Assembly (NCBI RefSeq): GCF_003574445.1
Contig: NZ_KZ984566.1
Span: forward strand, 1-64,000
Direction: 5' to 3'
Length of the DNA: 64,000 nucleotides
Origin: Streptomyces sp. YIM 130001
GTDB lineage: Bacteria > Actinomycetota > Actinomycetes > Streptomycetales > Streptomycetaceae
Shown here: in pieces, positions 61,258 through 64,000 of the stretch
How positions within the stretch are numbered: the first letter of the stretch is position 1
Layout of the letters: each line of letters begins with the position of its first letter
Made by a program: the position numbers and the translations under genes
The notes under the pieces: generated by a model
Told to the model about the DNA's origin: nothing
What the model saw: the letters and a program-made list of their open reading frames with translations, nothing else
The model's database searches: none

Positions 61258-62190
61258 GTGGTTGCAGCGATCCGCTCCTTGCGCACTCTGGGTGTTCTGC
61301 TCGTACCGGCCGTGCTCTTCTCGCTCGGGCCCGTGGGCTCGGAACCGACGGGCATCGCGCAAGCGGCAGCCGTCACGACGTCCCTGCCCGCGGCGCCCGA
61401 CCCCCCGAACTCCCGGCCGCGTGCCGACGTCCCCGACGACCCCGACGGCCCCGACGATTCCGACGAAGACTTGCGTGCCGGGAGTCGGCCGGGCGAGGGC
61501 CGGGTACCTCCCGGGCGCATCGGCAAGGACCCGGCCGAGGACGGCGGCGAGCAGCCTCGACAGGAGGCCGCCCTGCCCCCCGGCAGCGGTGACGACGATC
61601 CGCCCGCGCCGAGCGACCCGGCCGAGGACAGCGTCACGCATCCACCGGCGCGCAAGCCCGACGCACCCCACGCCACCCCTGCCGACCCGGCGACACCTGG
61701 CGGGAAGACCCCGCCCGGGGAGAAGCCCGGCAAGCCCACGAAGCCGGCCAAGCCCGCGGGCCCGTCCGAAAAGCCGAAGCCGAAACCGGCGAAACCGAAG
61801 CCAAAACCGGCGAAGCCGAAGCCGGCGAAGCCGAAGCCGCAATCCACCACCGGCCACGACGCCGACCCCCACCCACCCGGACACCACGACGCGACGGAGC
61901 ACTCCGCCCCGCACCACGAATCGGACCCGGACCCGGCACACCCGCACGGCGACGACCCGGACGAGGCCCACCCCTCGGACGGCCTCGAACTCGCGAACCC
62001 GGCCGACCCCTCCGCCCCGCCCACCACCGACGCCACCGACACCCGGATCGACGCCGCGGCCGAGGCGCGCGAGGAGGCCCTGGCCCGCACGAGCGGGCCC
62101 GTCGTGGAGGTCCTGCCGCTGGGCTTCGGACTGCTCCTGATCGGCCTGGGCCTCGCCTTCCTCGGCCTGCGTCTGCGCCGCGGCCTCTGA
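61258..62190 (+). CDS. Lys/Pro-rich secreted protein with C-terminal membrane anchor
   Basis: A 310-residue protein with a signal peptide (AAIRSLRTLGVLLVPAVLFSLGPVG...AQAAA), a long disordered acidic and Pro-rich region, a central (K-P-K/A)n stretch around residues 160-200 (KPKPKPAKPKPKPAKPKP), a His/Asp-rich segment, and a C-terminal transmembrane helix (VLPLGFGLLLIGLGLAFLGLRL) with basic RR tail. The Lys/Pro block should lie in the cell wall and could bind anionic polymers; that is inference. GGGAGGGGG at 61242-61250 supports GTG 61258. No family recognised. Confidence 0.75.
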   Translation: MVAAIRSLRTLGVLLVPAVLFSLGPVGSEPTGIAQAAAVTTSLPAAPDPPNSRPRADVPDDPDGPDDSDEDLRAGSRPGEGRVPPGRIGKDPAEDGGEQPRQEAALPPGSGDDDPPAPSDPAEDSVTHPPARKPDAPHATPADPATPGGKTPPGEKPGKPTKPAKPAGPSEKPKPKPAKPKPKPAKPKPAKPKPQSTTGHDADPHPPGHHDATEHSAPHHESDPDPAHPHGDDPDEAHPSDGLELANPADPSAPPTTDATDTRIDAAAEAREEALARTSGPVVEVLPLGFGLLLIGLGLAFLGLRLRRGL

Positions 62191-62272
62191 GTGGGTGGGC
62201 CCGCCCGAGGTGGATCACGGTTCAGCGGGGGCACCAAGAAGACAGGGAGTGGGTGTGGGAGACAATGGCCGT

Positions 62273-62827
62273 ATGGAAATGCCGAGGAACGACAGGTCGC
62301 AGGAGAACCCCCAGGTCCTGGTCGTGGGCCAGGACGGAATGGCCCTCGGCGGGGGCGGCGGAGGCGACGACGACGAGCTGCGCGAGGTTCCGGTGACGGA
62401 CATGGTCGAGCAGCCGGCCAAGGTCATGCGCATCGGCAGCATGATCAAGCAGCTGCTCGAGGAGGTCCGCGCCGCCCCTCTCGACGAGGCGAGCCGCGCC
62501 CGCCTCAAGGACATCCACAAGAGCTCCGTCAAGGAGCTGGAGGACGGGCTCGCTCCCGAACTCGTGGAGGAGCTCGAGCGCCTCTCGCTCCCCTTCACCG
62601 AGGGCAATACACCGAGCGACGCGGAACTGCGCATCGCGCAGGCGCAGTTGGTCGGCTGGCTCGAGGGCCTCTTCCACGGGATCCAGACCACCCTGTTCGC
62701 CCAGCAGATGGCGGCCCGCGCCCAGCTGGAACAGATGCGCCGCGCCCTGCCGCCCGGCGCGGGCGGCGCGGACGAGCCCGAGGACCCGGCCCACCCGACG
62801 GGCCGCACGGGCGGGCCGTACCTCTAG
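62273..62827 (+). CDS. bpa: Bacterial proteasome activator Bpa (PafE)
   Basis: ATP-independent ring-shaped activator that opens the 20S proteasome gate. The 184-residue protein has a disordered N-terminus, four-helix core (MVEQPAKVMRIGSMIKQLLEEVRAAPLDEASRARLKDIHKSSVKELEDGL and LVGWLEGLFHGIQTTLFAQQMAARAQLEQMR) and C-terminal GGPYL; the penultimate Tyr forms the HbYX-like gate-opening motif. GACAAT at 62261-62266 lies 6 bases before ATG 62273, suggesting a leaderless mRNA. The proteasome genes are not in this window. Confidence 0.92.
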   Translation: MEMPRNDRSQENPQVLVVGQDGMALGGGGGGDDDELREVPVTDMVEQPAKVMRIGSMIKQLLEEVRAAPLDEASRARLKDIHKSSVKELEDGLAPELVEELERLSLPFTEGNTPSDAELRIAQAQLVGWLEGLFHGIQTTLFAQQMAARAQLEQMRRALPPGAGGADEPEDPAHPTGRTGGPYL

Positions 62828-62847
62828 TCGGGGACCCGAAGCACGCG

Positions 62848-62890
62848 AAAGGGGACCGGCCACGCATTCAGCGCGTGGCCGGTCCCCTTT
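62848..62890. terminator. Bidirectional terminator between bpa and the kinase gene
   Basis: AAAGGGGACCGGCCACGC (62848-62865) pairs perfectly with GCGTGGCCGGTCCCCTTT (62873-62890), with further GCACG/CGTGC pairing outside. It separates convergent genes. Confidence 0.92.
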
Positions 62891-62919
62891 CGTGCGATCG
62901 CGTGCGTCGCCGGAAGTCC

Positions 62920-64000
62920 TTAACCGGGGTTGCCCGTCGACACCTCGAGGTCGAAGCCGACGTTCTCCTCCGGCATCTCGGAACCCTTCTTCGGGTACTG
63001 GTTGATCACCGCGCCCTTGCCGTACACCGCTTCGTCCGTGTAAGTGACGTTGTACTTCCAGTTCGCCGCCTTGAGGCAGTCCTTCACCGAGTCGATGTGG
63101 ATGTACTGGAAGGCCGGCGCCTGGATGGTGTTCGGGTCGGTGCCCTCCATCGGGTCCGTGCACTTCTCGGCGTCGATGATCTTCGTCTTGTCCGCGGGCT
63201 TGTGCCCGGCCACCGGGCCCGAGCTCTCCTTGTCGCCGCCGCCCTTGCCGCCGCCTTCGTCGTCGCCGTTCATGGAGATCGCGGCGATCAGGCCACCGAT
63301 GGCCAGCAGCGCCACGGCGATGGAGCCGACGATGACCGGCATGTTCCGCTTGCTGCCACCGTTCCCGCCGTGCCCGCCGACGCTCGTGCTGCCCGCCTGC
63401 GGAGACAGGGTGTACGGCGGCGGGGTCTGCGCGCCACCGCCCTGCTGGTACGCGCCGGGCGCGGGAGTCTGGTAGCCGCCCTGCTGCGGGTAGCCGTACC
63501 CCGGCGCGGGGGCGGGAGTCGGCTGTCCGTAGGGGCCCGGCTGGTACGGCGTCTGGACGCTGCCGGACGGCGGCTGTGCGGAGGACTGGTCGAGCGGCGG
63601 GAAGACGGCCGAGCCGACGCCGCCGCCGTTCGACGTCTGCTGGCCGGGGACGATGCTCGGCGGTGTGGCGTGGAACGACTGGGCGACGCGCAGGCACTCG
63701 TCCCGCATGGCCTCGGCCGTGGGGAAGCGTTCGTTCGGGTTCTTCTTCAGTGCGCGGGCGACCAGGGCGTCGACGGCCGGCGGGAGTGCGCGGTTGATCG
63801 AGGACGGAGCGACGGGCTCCTCCTGGACGTGCGCGTACGCGATGGCCAGCGGCGAGTCCGCCTCGAACGGCAGCCGTCCGGTGACCAGTTGGAAGAGCAT
63901 GATGCCGACCGAGTACAGGTCGGACCGGGCGTCCACGCCGCGGCCGAGCGCCTGCTCGGGCGACAGGTACTGCGGCGTGCCCACGACCATGCCGGTCTGT
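62920..64000 (-). CDS. Ser/Thr protein kinase, C-terminal part (truncated by window end)
   Basis: Only the C-terminal 360 residues are inside the window; the ATP loop and HRD motif lie beyond position 64000. Visible are the end of the activation segment (GTPQYLSPEQA), DARSDLYSVGIMLFQLVTGRLPF, the kinase C-lobe, a Gly/Pro/Gln/Tyr-rich linker, a transmembrane helix (VIVGSIAVALLAIGGLIAAISM) and one extracellular PASTA-like domain with two Cys residues (AEKCTDP ... VKDCLKAANW) ending EVSTGNPG. An apparent ATG at 63990 is internal, not the start. It converges on bpa. Confidence 0.9.
   Translation of the reverse strand, partial: QTGMVVGTPQYLSPEQALGRGVDARSDLYSVGIMLFQLVTGRLPFEADSPLAIAYAHVQEEPVAPSSINRALPPAVDALVARALKKNPNERFPTAEAMRDECLRVAQSFHATPPSIVPGQQTSNGGGVGSAVFPPLDQSSAQPPSGSVQTPYQPGPYGQPTPAPAPGYGYPQQGGYQTPAPGAYQQGGGAQTPPPYTLSPQAGSTSVGGHGGNGGSKRNMPVIVGSIAVALLAIGGLIAAISMNGDDEGGGKGGGDKESSGPVAGHKPADKTKIIDAEKCTDPMEGTDPNTIQAPAFQYIHIDSVKDCLKAANWKYNVTYTDEAVYGKGAVINQYPKKGSEMPEENVGFDLEVSTGNPG

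Noticed and set aside
63920..63990. ATG at 63990 as the start of a short kinase-like gene
   Set aside because: The frame stays open to the window edge and the preceding residues continue a kinase activation segment, so this is an internal Met of a truncated gene.

Overview
The window is high-GC actinobacterial DNA from next to a chromosomal replication origin, almost certainly from a Streptomyces or a close relative in the Streptomycetaceae. The evidence is the run oriC - dnaN - gnd - recF - dciA - gyrB - gyrA, the strong third-position GC bias, many GTG starts with 4-bp GTGA/ATGA overlaps, leaderless genes, a DLW-39 gene, class E sortases, CrgA, and the fhaA-fhaB-pstP-ftsW-pbpA-pknB cell-wall signalling cluster. 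dnaA itself appears to end just left of the window; only its probable terminator is seen.

Layout. 1-0.97 kb: oriC with about twenty DnaA boxes. 0.97-10.6 kb: clamp, 6-phosphogluconate dehydrogenase, RecF, helicase loader DciA, gyrase B and A, and a DUF3566 membrane protein. 10.6-18.8 kb: tRNA-Ile, DLW-39, a secreted anchored protein, an HTH/Ser-Thr kinase pair, tRNA-Ala, small membrane proteins and a cyclophilin. 18.9-25.5 kb: rhomboid protease, then three class E sortases, a PabA/TrpG amidotransferase, a DUF881 protein and CrgA; relative to the arrangement I remember for Mycobacterium tuberculosis and S. coelicolor, this block lies inverted. 25.5-33.6 kb: pknB, pbpA, ftsW/rodA, pstP, fhaB and fhaA on the minus strand (peptidoglycan synthesis and its phospho-control). 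33.6-37.6 kb: tRNA-Leu, two pseudogenes damaged by short tandem duplications, a DUF2252 gene and a 23-G tract.

37.6-51.2 kb: J-domain-like and rhodanese proteins, an acyl-CoA dehydrogenase behind a KstR-type operator, the phenylacetyl-CoA epoxidase operon paaABCDE, a translationally coupled DUF5819-HTTM-TrmH trio, and paaN facing a 3-hydroxyacyl-CoA dehydrogenase plus TetR operon. 51.3-55.7 kb: an Lrp-type regulator divergent from a three-gene branched-chain 2-oxoacid dehydrogenase (bkd) operon. Near-identical 14-bp palindromes lie in front of the paa operon, the paaN/paaH region and the bkd operon, suggesting one TetR (PaaR-like) regulon. 56.4-60.1 kb: mobA-moeA-potassium channel, coupled by overlaps, with a parS site across the moeA/channel junction. 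60.1-64 kb: quinone oxidoreductase, a Lys/Pro-rich surface protein, the proteasome activator Bpa and a truncated Ser/Thr kinase.

Chromosome-biology signals are dense: oriC, two parS sites (one canonical, one variant), and DnaA-box pairs or clusters at about 19.9-20.05, 35.92 and 51.94 kb. No insertion sequence, prophage, CRISPR array or integrative element was found. All calls are by reading; no database search was run.
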